The notes under the pieces were generated by a model, which worked only from the letters and a program-made list of their open reading frames with translations, searched no databases and was not told the DNA's origin. From assembly GCA_026874595.1 (NCBI GenBank), contig CM049317.1:75298891-75362890 (forward strand): a stretch of DNA of 64,000 nt. Reading direction: 5' to 3'. The DNA comes from Sipunculus nudus. Lineage: Eukaryota; Annelida; Sipuncula; Golfingiida; Sipunculidae. Positions 1-11,270 of the stretch are shown piece after piece. The position numbers and the translations under genes were made by a program. Positions within the stretch are counted from its first letter, which is position 1; the number at the start of each line of letters is the position of its first letter.

Positions 1-1204
1 TAATAAATTTTCAGCTTTATTTCTGCTTTAACATAATCTGTTCCATCTTATTTGCAAATATAAAGTTTATATTAATATATAATGTTATCTTAGAATGACT
101 ATTAGTTTAATTTAGTTAGACAATATGCCTCCTGTAGTTTTGAGTTTGTCAGTTCAGGTGACATAATTTAAAATCAATGGAAATTAGGTTTCAGTCCAGT
201 GGACCATGCAATGATTACCAGTTGATTACATTAAAAAATACATCTTCACTCCATTTACCCCTGACTGCACAGAGAGGCAGTGTATGGGGAAGCAATGTCA
301 TAATTAACAGGGTTTCATCCACTATACAAACAGTGAAACATCTCCTTGTTATAATAGATTATTACCAAGTAGATACACATGTACAGAGAAAGGGTTTCTC
401 ATATTTTCTAGGTATTTCCTAGTTTTGGCATAATTCACAACTAGCTCAGGAATAGACTAGGTGTTTGCAGAGCTGCAAAATTGGTGTTTTGCTATTGCAT
501 GCTACGTGGTAACTTAGATGTAGATTACTCAGGCTGATAGGTACTGATTGTAGTCTACTATGTTTAACAACAGAACTTACAGAGAGAGATGCCTAAATAT
601 GAATGAGTGATAATTATAAGTTCAACTGGTGACCACTGATCAATCATAGTGTAATATGACATAGGATATTACTACTGTGTTATATTTGTAGGAAGTTCAG
701 TTTGCATACTATTTAGATTCTACATTAGTTAGTGTGTTAGTATGCAGCATTGCATTAACCTTGGCAGCTATGCACTTGCCTGTTAAGATACGAGATGAGA
801 AATTTGTAGTATATCAATCTGTAATTCTCTATCATGCAAAAGTAATAAAGCTGAATGACATAAATGAGGTAAGAACTAGTTACAAATACAGAAACTTCCT
901 CTAACCCTCATGTGAAAACAGGTAGACTTTTAAACAAGAATCTTTTGTTAATTAACATGTCAACACATACTATGCAACACTACATACTTATACACATCCA
1001 TCAGCTGCAATTTTTGGCAATACTATTAGAATAAACTGACAAAATAATATTTAGATTAATCTTAGCATTGTTCCTGTACACGGATTAAAAGTCATATTGT
1101 TTTATTTTATTCAAAAGAAATAAAAATAGTTCAATATCTGTTTTGATTTTTGTGTATCACACTATTATACTGTCCACTAAATTCCACTTTCATCCATTAC
1201 TTCC

Positions 1205-1277
1205 GGAAGAAAATGGAGGAAACCCCATTTCCTCCACTTTCTTCCAGTCGTGGAAGAAATACATTTCTTCCGGAAGA
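1205..1277. repeat. Purine/pyrimidine inverted repeats (two adjacent hairpins)
   Basis: GGAAGAAAATGGAGGAAA (from 1205) is followed after a ~5-nt loop by its near-perfect complement ending at 1245, with one mismatch over 18 pairs. A second, shorter hairpin, GGAAGAAAT with TTTCTTCC, follows at 1252-1272. The palindrome CTTCCGGAAG occurs at both edges. Probably a fragment of a fold-back or MITE element. Confidence 0.55.
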
Positions 1278-1334
1278 AAACCAACCCTGCTGTTGCGTGA
1301 TACTGATAGTGATATATTGATTATATTACTCAGG

Positions 1335-1412
1335 GTTGGCAGTTTTATCCACAGTCGGTTTAATCCACTGGAAAAATCAGCATTAATCAGGTTTTATCCA
1401 GTTTAATTTGAA
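1335..1412 (+). repeat. TTTTATCCAG-type repeat, copy 1
   Basis: A run of diverged TTTTATCCA / TTTAATCCA motifs begins with CAGGGTTGG. The same material recurs in opposite orientation at about 13999-14105, which ends in CCAACCCTG. The pair looks like two copies of one transposon end. Confidence 0.5.
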
Positions 1413-1763
1413 GTTTGGGTGTGAACTGTCTGTGAAGTAGACATTTATATTAAGTTTAGCTTTCCATTGTAAAAATACAGGTCTTAATTATAAGGAAATT
1501 TATGTCTAGCTAGTTACCTGAATTATTATGTGACCATGTACTTATTCCAAAAAAGTCATTGTTTTTGTCGTAGGTAGTCATACCATGATTTTAATAATAA
1601 TTTTGAAACTTGAAATTATTCCTCTTCTTTAGGGAGGTCAGTTAGAGTATGACTTATTAAAACATATTAATATTACCTATTTTGTAGATTACACTATTAA
1701 AAAGCTAACGTTAAACAACTGCAATTCACACATGTTTAGTTAAACTCCACAATCAGGGGTCCG

Positions 1764-1801
1764 TCTATTTACCCAAAACACCGGTGTTTTGGGTAAATAG
1801 A
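1764..1801. repeat. Perfect 38-bp palindrome
   Basis: TCTATTTACCCAAAACACC is followed without spacer by its exact reverse complement, centred on ACCGGT. Nothing around it explains it; it may be a transposon end junction or a cruciform-forming site. Confidence 0.9.
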
Positions 1802-2154
1802 ACGAAACACTACGAAACACCTATTAAGCCTCAATATTTAACAAATTTAACAACACGTCGTTAGAATATAACATTATTCACTTACAGGCGTCGTTTGGAA
1901 GTAAAATGTTGGATAATAAAGTAAATTTTGAGTGTTTAGTTTGAGATCGTTTACGCCGGCCACAAGAGGCCGACTTTTCCATTACACCCCTTGATCGGTA
2001 GTGCTGCCACCCCCTGGAGGATATGAAAACAACAGTGCTCCAGGTTGGTCAGGCAAAACATTGTGACTCCTGCTTTAAACATGCCGTCCACCTCGTTCCA
2101 GAACGGGCTACATGTTTATGGTAAATTTATAGCGCTGATTATGTGATTTGGAAT

Positions 2155-2270
2155 GTTATTATTATATAAGAAGAAGAAGAAGAAAGTTTATTCTGGAAAT
2201 AAAGGCCACAGGCCCATAGTTCCTACAATACAATCAACATTTACAAGTCTTATTATACAAGCAAAAATGG
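2155..2270 (-). mobile_element. Possible 3' tail of a non-LTR retrotransposon
   Basis: Read on the - strand, a 'GGGCCTGTGGCC...AATAAA'-like end runs into a (TTC)n tail (GAAGAAGAAGAAG on the + strand at about 2169-2183). Such short tails follow the ORF2 3' end in many Jockey/L2-like elements. No coding part is preserved here. The call rests on this pattern alone. Confidence 0.35.
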
Positions 2271-2415
2271 AGAGTTCACAGTAATGATCAATTTAAATTT
2301 AAATTGTAAACAAACAAACAAACAAACAACAAACAAAGAATAATAATAATAAGTAAATAAACATCTAACCAAGTAACATTGTATCTTAAAACTAAGTATG
2401 GAATAAGAAATGATA

Positions 2416-2456
2416 AACAAGTGACCCAGGGGTCATGACGCTCAGCTGACCAGGAA
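2416..2456 (-). repeat. Dispersed CAGCTGAGCGTCATGACCC motif, copy 1
   Basis: The reverse complement of this stretch reads CAGCTGAGCGTCATGACCC and continues into a GGGTCACTTGT end. Related copies lie at 34599-34636 (+), 38494-38525 (+, diverged) and 61455-61490 (+, diverged). Confidence 0.7.
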
Positions 2457-3576
2457 GACATTGACAAAAGTAATTTTATCATCTGAATGTCAAATTTGAA
2501 TAAAATACTTTTTCCAAACTTGACCTTTTGTATAAAATCATCCAATATTCATTGGGGTACTATGGAGCTCTGTAGCATGAAGGATATGGGTAACAGACAC
2601 CTATTTTCAAGGTTTACAAGATGACTTTTCAGGGGTCTCCCAGCATGTCAAAAAATAAAATTCTAGGTCCAGTTATTATGATTTGTGCCCTGTTAACAAA
2701 TCCAAATGTTTATTCTGGGGGGTATTTCAAAGCCGCATAGGATGAAGGATATGGGTAACAGAGATGTAATTTCAGGTGCACAAGGAGACTTTTCAGGGGC
2801 CTCCCAGCATATCAAGAAAGGAGATTCTAGGTCAAGTCATTATAATTTGTGCTCTGTTAACAGATGACCAAATCTTTATTCTGGGGAGTACTTCGGAGCC
2901 CCAGAGCATGAAGGATATGGGTAACAGGGACCTTATTTCGGGTTTCCATGTAGACCTTTTATGGGCTTCCCTGGAGGTGAGGACAGAAGATTCTAGGTCC
3001 AGTCATTATGATTTGTGCCCTGTTAATATATGACCAAAGCTTTATTCTGGGGGAACTTCAGAGCCCCATAGCTCACAGAATATGGGTAACAGGGACCTTA
3101 TTTCGGGTTTCCATGTAGACCTTTTATGGGCTTCCCTGGAGGTGAAGACAGAAGATTCTAGGTCCAGTCATTATGATTTGTGCCCTGTTTACAGATGACC
3201 AAATGTTTAAAGATCACAAAAGTAGAGAAAAAAAATCGTAAAAAATAAAAAAAATATAGGTGGCGCCACCAATCTCCAGAAATTGATGAAACACTCCATG
3301 ATCAATATCCATGCAAAAAAACATGGTGATTAATGCATTAGTTGTTCAGATACTTGAGCTTTTGTATTAAATTTTGCATTATTCTGGGGGGTACTTCAGA
3401 ACCCCATAGCTTAAAGAATATAGGTCACAGTGACCTAATTTCAGGTTTACAAGGAGAATTTCCATAGACCTCCCAGGATTTCAAGTAAGAAGATTCCCGG
3501 TCTAGCGGTTACGATTTGTGCCCTGTTAACAGACAGACGCCTGGATGGCCGGACAGACGACGGACAAAAGGTGATC

Positions 3577-3612
3577 CCTACAGCTCAGATGACTTTCAGT
3601 CAGCTGAGCTAA
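3577..3612 (+). repeat. Terminal hairpin of the array, copy 1
   Basis: CAGCTCAGATGACTTTCAG is followed by TCAGCTGAGCTAAAAA, forming a stem of about 12 pairs with a short loop. It directly follows a GGACAGACGACGGAC tract. The same cap closes the array at 6430-6466. Confidence 0.75.
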
Positions 3613-6429
3613 AAATTGAAAAAATGCAGGTGGCGCCACCAGAATGCAGAAACTGATGAAACATTTCATGATCAATATCCATGCAAAAAAATCATGGTGA
3701 TCAATATAATAATTGTTCAGATACTTGAGCTTTTGTATCAAATTTTCCATTATTCTTGGGGGTACTTCGGAGCTCCTTAGCTCAGAGGTTATGGGTAACA
3801 GAGACCTAATTTCAAGTTTTTAAGGAAACTTTTCATGGGCCTCTCAGCATGTCAAGAGAGAAGATTCTAGGTCCAGTTGTTACGTTTTGTGCCATGTTAA
3901 CAGATGACCGCATCTTATGAGGTCTCAAAAATAGATAAAAAAAATTCGTAAAAATAAAAAAAATACAGGTGGCGCCACCATACTGCAGAAACTGATGACA
4001 CATTCCATGATCAATATCCATGCAAAGAATCATGGTGATCACTGCAATAGTTGTTTAGATACTTGAGCTTTTGTATCAAATTGTCCATTATTCTGAGGGA
4101 TTCTTAAGATGACTTACAGTCAGCTGAGCTAAAAACACTTAATGGTCAATATCCATGCAAAAAATCATGATGATCTCCATATTAGTTGTTCAGATACTTC
4201 AGCTTTTGTATCAAATTAGCCATTATTCTGGGGGATACTTCAGAGTCCTATAGCTTGAAGGATATGGGTAACAGAGACCTAATTTCAAGTTTCCACAGGC
4301 ACTCTTCATGGGCCTCCTTGCATGACAAGAATGAAGTTTCTAGGTCCAGTTGTTGCAATTTGTACCCTCTTGATAAATAACCACATCTTCAAAGGTCTCG
4401 AAAAAAGAGAAAAAAAATTCGTAAAAATTTGAAAAAAATAGAGGTGGCGCACCCTCTCTGCAGAAACTGATGGAACAGCTCATGATCAATATGTATGCAA
4501 AAATCATGACCATCAGTGTTGTAGTTATTGAGATACTGCACTTTTTGTATCAAATTTTCCATTATTCTGGGGGGTATTTTGGAGCCATACAGCCTAAAGA
4601 ATATGGGTAACAGAGACCTAATTTCAGGTTTCCATGGAGAATTTTCATGGGTCTCCCAGTGTGTCAAGAATGAAGATTCTAGGTCCAGTTTTTATGATTT
4701 GTGCCCTGTTAACAGATGTTCATATCTTTAAAGGTCTCAAAAATAGATAAAACATTCGTAAAAAAAACCCCGAACAAATACAGGTTGTGCCACCAGTCTG
4801 CAGGAACTGATGGAACACCTCTTGATCAATAGTTATGCCACAAATCATGACCATCAGTCAAGTAGTTAATGAGATATTGAAGTTTTTGTATGAAATTTTT
4901 TAATTTTCTTGGGGGTACTTTGGGGCTCCATAGCTCAAGGATATGGGTAACAGAGACCTAATTTCTGGTTTCCATGGAGACTTTTCATAGGTCTCTCAGT
5001 GTGTCAAGAATGAAGATTCTAGGTCCAGTCTTTACGATTTGTGCCTTGTTAACAGATGTTTACATTTTGAAAGGTCTAAAAAATAGAGAAAAAAATTCGT
5101 AAAAAATTGAACGATACAGGTGGCGCCACCAGTCTGCAGGAACTGATGGAACATCTCATAATCAATATGTATGCCAAAAATCATGAACATCAGTGATGTA
5201 GTTATTGAGATATTGAAGTTTTTGTCTGAAATTTTTGACTACTCTGGGGGGGTACTTTGGGGCCCCATAGCTCAAAGGATATGGGTAACAGAGACCTAAT
5301 TTCTGGTTTCCATGGAGACTTTTCATAGGTCTTCTAGTGTGTTGAGAATGAAGATTTTAGGTCAAGTCGTTACGATTTGTGCCATGCTAACAGATGACAG
5401 CATCCTTAAAGGTCTCAAAAATAGAGGAAAAAATCGTAAAAAATCGAACGATACAGGTGGTGCCACCAGTCTGCAGGAACAGATGACACATCTCATGATC
5501 AATAGTTATGCCACAAATCATGACCATCATTCAAGTAGTTAATGAGATATTGAAGTTTTTGTATGAAATTTTTTACTTTTCTTGGGGGTACTTTAGGGCT
5601 CCATAGCTCGAAGAAAATGGGTAACAGAGACCTAATTTTGGTTTCCATGGAGACTTTTCATAGGTCTCTCAGTGTGTCGTGAATGAAGATTCTAGGTCTA
5701 GTCGTTATGATTTGTGCCACGTAAACAGATGACAGCATCCTTAAAGGTCTCAAAAACAGAGGAAAAAATCGTAAAAAATCAAACAATATAGGTGGCGCCA
5801 CAAGTCTGCAGGAACTGATGGAACATTTCATAATCAATATGTATGCCAAAAATCATGACCATCAGTGATGTAGTTATTGAGATATTGAAGTTTTTGTATG
5901 AAATTTTTGACTACTCTGGGGGGGGGGTACTTTGGGGCCCCATAGCTCGAAGGATATGGTTAACAGAGACCTAATTTCTGGTTTCCAAGGATATTTTTCA
6001 TGGACCTCTCAGTGTGTCAAGAATGAAGATTCTAGGTCCAGTCGTTACGATTTGTGCCATGCTAACAGATGACAGCATCCTTAAAGGTCTCAAAAATAGA
6101 GGAAAAAATCGTAAAAAATCGAAGGAAAGTCTTCAGGAACTGATGGAACCTCTCATGATCAATATGTATGCCAAAAATCATGACCATCAGTCAAGTAGTT
6201 AATGAGATATTGAAGTTTTTGTATGAAATTTTGGACTTTTCTGGGGGGTACTTTGGGGCCCCATAGCTCGAAGGATATGGGTAACAGAGACCTTATTTCT
6301 GGTTTCCAAGGAGATTTTTCATGGACCTCTCAGAATGCCAAGTTACAAGGTTCTAGGTCCAGCGGTTACGATTTGTGCCTGGTTAACGGACGGACAGACG
6401 GACAGACGGACGACGGACAAAGAGTGATC

Positions 6430-6466
6430 GCTATAGCTCAGATGACTTTCAGTCAGCTGAGCTAAA
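6430..6466 (+). repeat. Terminal hairpin of the array, copy 2
   Basis: ATAGCTCAGATGACTTTCAG followed by TCAGCTGAGCTA, preceded by a long (GGACGGACAGAC)n tract. It marks the right end of the tandem array. Similar caps occur at 23068-23107, 23378-23418, 23531-23566, 26063-26092 and 29353-29386. Confidence 0.8.
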
Positions 6467-6720
6467 AAACCAGTTTGCAAATACATAAGAATAATAGTAA
6501 TTGTAATAATAATAGTAATAACTATTAAAATAATAATCTATAATCAATAGACATCCTTAACTTCAATTTTACATGCTTTTAAAAGATAATTTCCAATACC
6601 AAATTCAAGCACTTACACAACTAAAATATATACATGTACATGCAAGACATTTTACTTCTAATATGTCTCATTTTTTTAATATAACTATACTTTCCTTTAT
6701 TAACCTTAATATATTAACCT
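6467..6720. other. AT-rich spacer
   Basis: Runs of AATAATAGTAATAAT and plain AT-rich DNA. No gene or clear repeat end is visible. Confidence 0.5.
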
Positions 6721-6760
6721 CTAGTTAAGCAATATACATATTCAAACCAATATATTTAGT

Positions 6761-7320
6761 CTAGTTTTCAATTACTGTTGATCTCCTTTTTAAACTATAA
6801 AACATGCAAGCTGCTAAATTTGTTATTTGGAATAAGTTATCAGAATTTAGTATCAACTTGAAGTTATATTCATTTGGTTCATGGAATTTCTTTGGTATAT
6901 ATTTGTTCCGCAGATCAGTATATAAAGAACATTCCAATAGAAAATGAGTTTCATCCTCAATTATATTATATCCATTTTTTAAACAAAATAAACATATTCT
7001 CTCTTCTCTCGGGATACCTTTATGTCGACCATTTTCTACTGCCAATGTATGATTTGCACATCTAAATTTTGCTAAAGCAGTTCTATAACCTTTTTTGTGA
7101 CACATAATAAATATTTTTCAATGGTAAGCATGGACTTGAATACACCATAATAATACAACTTACTACAGTCCGTAATATCATTATGCCACTTTTGTTGTAC
7201 CATATCTATAATTCTCTGTTTAATACTAATGATAAAGTGGTCAACATTACCAACATCTTGAGCCATCCAAATATATCCAAATCCAGCTTGAAATAACAAT
7301 GATCTTACATGTGTACCCAA
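6761..7320 (-). pseudogene. C-terminal fragments of the non-LTR ORF (two frames)
   Basis: Frame 1 (7320-7072) continues the RT protein after a frameshift with FQAGFGYIWMAQDVGN. Frame 2 (7105-6761) reads KKGYRTALAKFRCANHTLAVE and then a CLFC...HFLLEC cysteine/histidine knuckle typical of the end of ORF2 in Jockey-type LINEs. Two frameshifts separate these pieces from the main ORF at 7305-9464. Confidence 0.8.
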
Positions 7321-9464
7321 GTTGTTTTCCCCCTGTCATCTAGCTGGTATAAAATATTATATATGTGTTTTGGATACCGATTGTCATCCATATACAAAAG
7401 CTTAACCCAATACTTCAAACATTGGATGGAGTATTTTATAAATAAAGGAAATCGACCACATTCACCTAAAACTGTTACATTAGGAGTATTTGATCCAACA
7501 TTTAAAACAAATTTACAGAATTTATACTGTACTCTCTCTATTAATTCAACTGTGGTGTAACCCCACAGTTCACAACCATATAATAAAATTGGTACCACCA
7601 TGTTATCAAATAAATAGAAAAGTTGTTTCACATTTAAATGATGACACCTTTGCTTAAAACTTTTGATGACACAGACTGCTTTATAAGCTTGCATCACTTG
7701 TTGCTGTTGAGTTTTTGTCCAGGATAATTTACTTGTAAAGATAATGCCAAGATATTTATAATATGAAACTACATTTAACTGTTTATCGCCTAAATACCAC
7801 TTCTCTGTTTTACGAAGAATGCCTCCCCTTCTGAAAACCATAATTTTGGTCTTATCTATATTAACTTTCATACCATACTTTTTGCAAAATACATTCAAGT
7901 GATCAATCTGTTTTTGTAATCTCCCAACTGTATCTGAAAAATTGACAATGTCGTCAGCAAACATTAGCATCATTAAATTTGGTATATTTTCATTTAAATA
8001 AATTCCCTGACAGTTTGAAGTATTTAAAAGATGATAAAACTCATTTATAAATAAGGAAAATAACAAAGGGCTCACCATACATCCCTGCCTTGTTCCAAGA
8101 GAACACTTAAAATATTCAGTGGTTCCACTGCCAGTAAGAATGCACGACTTCATTTTGGTATACATTGATTTAAGTACCTTTAATATTTTTCCATTTATTC
8201 CTTTTTTCAGTAACACATACCATAGAATATTATGTTGAACACAGTCAAATGCTTTGGAAAAATCAATAAATATACAGTAAAACCTCCCTCTATGTTTTAT
8301 TAAATATCTATGTATTATACCCTGTAAAACAAAAGTATTGTCCACGGTACAATATCCTTTGCGGTATCCTGCTTGTGCTTCTGATGTTAGTTCATGTTCA
8401 TTAACATACTCTAAAAGACGGTTATTCAAAATCTTAGAAAATATTTTTCCCATAACATTTAGTAAGGAGATACCTCTATAATTTCCAGGATCATTACTTT
8501 GGCCATTTTTATACAAGGGATAGATTATAGCTTTACTCCATTCTTCTGGGTAAAAACCTGAATTTAGTATCAAATTAAACAGTTTTTCTAATGAGGGAAG
8601 TATAAATTTTAAAATATATTTAATTATATCCAGAGAAATGCCATCTGGACCTGGTGACTTGCCAGATGGCATCTGTTTAACAACTTCAACAATATCTGAA
8701 ATTCTAATTTTGTCATTTAAGGACCCACACTTTATATTTTCATCAAAGTGTGTTTCAAAATATTCATCAACTATTACCTGGAACTCATTATTTACTTCAT
8801 GCCTAGAATTATTTAGTAAATTTCTGAAATACTCAATCCAAACTCTTCCGCCAATATTATTAACTTTTCTTTGTCTCTTAAAATTTTTTATGAGCTTCCA
8901 TAATTTATTTGCATCCCTATTATTTAAAATTTCTGCAACAACAATCTTTTCTTTGAAATTCAGTTTGTCTTCACACAATTTTTTAAACTTCTTTCTCTCT
9001 TCCTTGTATGCTTGTAAATCATCTTGATAATGTGTTATTCTATATTTATCCAGTAACTTATATTTGTTTTGTTTTGCCAACTCGCACTCTTTGTCCCACC
9101 AACCAGGCTGAGTTTTGCTTTTCTCGTACTTATTTCTTTGTTTCAAATCTAGAGTAAAAGTTTGTTTTATAAAATTATTTAAATATTCTAAGGCTACATC
9201 TGGATCACATTCAGTAAGCTGACCAAATTCTGTTGTGTACTGGTCATACTTGTTAAGAAAATGTATTTCAAGTTCAATGGGATCTTCTGTTTTTAATTTA
9301 TGTTTTACCCATTGTGTACAGTTAGTGTGTTTATTTAAATCAGTTGCATCTGTTTTAACCTGAAAGGAACACATAACTGGAAAATGATCTGATATATCTA
9401 ATTTAAACACACTAAAAGACTTAACATAACTAAAAAGTTCAGTACTCGCAATAATGTAATCCAC
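7305..9464 (-). pseudogene. Reverse transcriptase ORF of the non-LTR element (main open block)
   Basis: About 719 codons stay open. The first ~50 residues are the tail of an APE-like endonuclease, ending in SDHFPV. The RT follows: PSGKSPGPDGIS, then YRGISLL, QAGYRKGYCTVDN, the catalytic IDFSKAFDCV block with the first Asp, GTRQGCMVSPLLFSLFINEF, and the FADDI box with the catalytic Asp pair. A thumb region follows with YKYLGIIFTS. An enzyme of this kind copies its own RNA onto a nicked genomic target. The block ends early at 7305 because of a frameshift; the missing C terminus continues in other frames at 7320-7072 and 7105-6761. The upstream frame is closed by a TAA at about 9484, so the copy is dead. 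Confidence 0.9.
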
Positions 9465-9709
9465 AACACTCTGTCCATTTTATTTAATACATGTATATTC
9501 ACCAGATACATCATAATTAACCCTGCCATTTAAAATATGTATATTATAAGAACAACAAAGATTTTGCAATGAAAAACCAAACTTATTAATTTAATTTTAC
9601 GGTCTCTAGAGTTTCTGCCTAATTTAAAATCATCTGTAGGATATGCCTCATTAATTACATTATATTATATAATGGATATTATTACTGTTGTTGTTACTGT
9701 GGGCCAGAT

Positions 9710-10887
9710 CAGGGGCGTAGCCAGGATTGAGGAAGGGGAGGGGGCCATCATCAGTGACGGATCAATAAATTTGAAAACGGGGGGGGGGGGGGGGGGGGGT
9801 GCATATATGGGCAACAGGAAAACAGTTATATATATACAAGTATATATATAAATATATTTATATATATATATATATATATATATTTATTATTATAAATTTT
9901 TACTATACTTATATATTATTATTATTATTATTATTATTATAAATTTTTACTATACTTTATATATTTTTGTGTATGATAATATATAATTTTTTATTTTCAA
10001 TTATGAACCATGGTGTATTTAAGGTTAGTTACAGGTACATGGGGAGGGTATGGGAGGAGGTTTCCCCCTCACATATTGGGAAATTTATTTAATATACAAT
10101 GTAAACAATGTAAATAGGACATTTTGAGGCAATTTTCACAAAAAAATAAGGATTTCCTGTTCCTGAAAAACAGTTCCCTGACGTCATTGCGTTATCTTGT
10201 CAAACTGTTGAGAGGTTCAATATTTAATATTTATATATCTTAAAATTAGGATATAAAATTTCAATCGCTTTCAAACGAGTCAATGGCGCAAAAAGCGCAA
10301 TCACATTTGAAACTATCAAAATATTATCTTTTGAATGTAATGCTTGTGGTAAAATAAATGATAAACTGAATTATTATGTTAAACTTGGCATTTTACCGGG
10401 TTCTGTGGTCTCGACAGCACACAGGACTCCTAAGAGCTCAACACAAATTGCGAGTTTTAGTACCAGTATCACCATGCAGAGGAGCCTTAAGATTGTTCAC
10501 CGTCGACCCGAACCAGGGCCCGGTGCTCGATCGATCTGCAGTTGTTCTGCAGCTGTTAATAAATATCCTTATACTCAATTAATAAATTTGAAAGTAATTA
10601 TAACTGCAGATAACTAAAGTCTAATTCCTTATTAATCATAAGAAACATGAAAAACAAAAATTAATCTCGAAAATCGGTAATATGATAAAATGAGAGATTT
10701 TGCAGCTTAACTGGGGCCGCGTGCCAAAGGATCCGCCACTGATAGCATATATCCGCCACTGATTTAATGCATATATATATATATATCTTTGTATTAGATT
10801 AAGTGAGATTCCGAAAGGACGGCGAGTACTGGATACGACCAGGGGGGGGGGGGGGCCATGGCCCCCTGCGGCCCCCCTTGGCTACAC
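9710..10887. mobile_element. Non-autonomous DNA transposon with CAGGGGCGTAGCCAGG-type ends
   Basis: The left end starts CAGGGGCGTAGCCAGG and runs into G-rich DNA. The right end, read in reverse, starts CAGGGTGTAGCCAAGG, also G-rich. Such ends are common in hAT-like and related elements of invertebrates. CAGAT lies on both outer sides (just before 9710 and just after 10887), a possible 5-bp duplication, although hAT elements normally make 8 bp. The interior holds a G20 run (9781), a long TA/TTA microsatellite (9826-9945) and no transposase. Confidence 0.6.
9826..9945. repeat. TA / TTA microsatellite
   Basis: Alternating TA repeats followed by (ATT)n lie inside the CAGGGGCGTAGCC element, just after a G20 homopolymer at 9781-9800. 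Confidence 0.9.
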
Positions 10888-11270
10888 CCTGCAGATGGAC
10901 GAATGAATGAAAAAATCGATTGATTCATTTATGTGAATTATGTCTATGTGAATAATATCATTATTAATTTTACTATTATTATTATAACTGTTATTAAAAT
11001 GGGTAAGGTGTATAAATAAACGAAGGGAAGAGTGGACGGATGAAAGAAAAAAATATGAATTCTTTAGTCCAACTCTTTTTTTTTGTTAATTCGCTTTTGA
11101 ATAACAAAAGACACAAATGAATGTTAAAATAGTACATCATACTGTCTTTCCTACAGGCCCATGTGCATTTTAAAGCTGAATTAGAATAAAGAGCTAACAA
11201 GAGGTTCGTAGTTAAAATTCATTTCGTGTTACTCCATACATGGACATGGAAAATGATCACTGACATTGCG
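10888..11270. other. AT-rich spacer
   Basis: No gene seen. It includes TTATTATTATAACTG-like simple sequence and lies between two transposon remnants. Confidence 0.5.

Larger units (their letters stand above)
1..2150. other. Left-edge stretch without a recognisable gene
   Basis: AT-rich sequence. Only short open frames occur and none resembles a protein family I know; no convincing exon with splice sites was found on either strand. It could be intron of the WDSUB1-like gene whose exon lies at 14207-14667 on the - strand. It does hold several inverted repeats (1205-1277, 1335-1412, 1764-1801), listed separately. Confidence 0.5.
2551..6466 (+). repeat. Tandem array of ~163-bp and ~340-bp units
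   Basis: About 14 diverged units begin near 2551, 2711, 2876, 3042, 3372, 3749, 4088, 4222, 4560, 4905, 5231, 5578, 5915 and 6238 with a block like TTATTCTGGGGGGTACTTC, followed by ATGGGTAACAGAGACCTAAT and TTCTAGGTCCAGTCGTTACG. The first units are ~163 bp. Later ones are ~340 bp because an extra half carries TCGTAAAAA, the palindrome GGTGGCGCCACC and CTGCAGGAACTGATGGAACA. Two units, ending at ~3612 and 6466, terminate in a GGACAGACGGACGACGGAC tract and a TAGCTCAG...CTGAGCTAAAAA hairpin, so this may be two joined elements. Open frames across the units are incidental: they shift frame from unit to unit. Related units lie inverted at 32620-33278 and 26063-26330. Confidence 0.9.
6720..9655 (-). 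mobile_element. Broken non-LTR (LINE, Jockey-like) retrotransposon
   Basis: The - strand carries, from 9640 down to 6761, the end of an AP-type endonuclease, a full reverse transcriptase and a C-terminal Cys/His knuckle region. The 5' end (ORF1 and most of the endonuclease) is missing, the usual 5' truncation of LINEs. The coding frame is broken by an in-frame TAA at about 9484 and frameshifts near 7315 and 7095, with another likely near 9590. No clean target-site duplication was seen. The clade is a guess from the look of the RT and C-terminal knuckle; a tree would be needed. Confidence 0.88.

Noticed and set aside
177-422. 81-codon frame near the left edge
   Set aside because: No recognisable motif, no splice or conserved context, and composition like surrounding AT-rich DNA.
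2776-6465. Many 60-90-codon open frames on both strands with similar translations (e.g. [12 protein letters not shown])
   Set aside because: They are translations of the same non-coding tandem unit; frame and strand change between units and stops are frequent.
8638-9027. 129-codon + strand frame
   Set aside because: Shadow of the reverse transcriptase ORF on the - strand.
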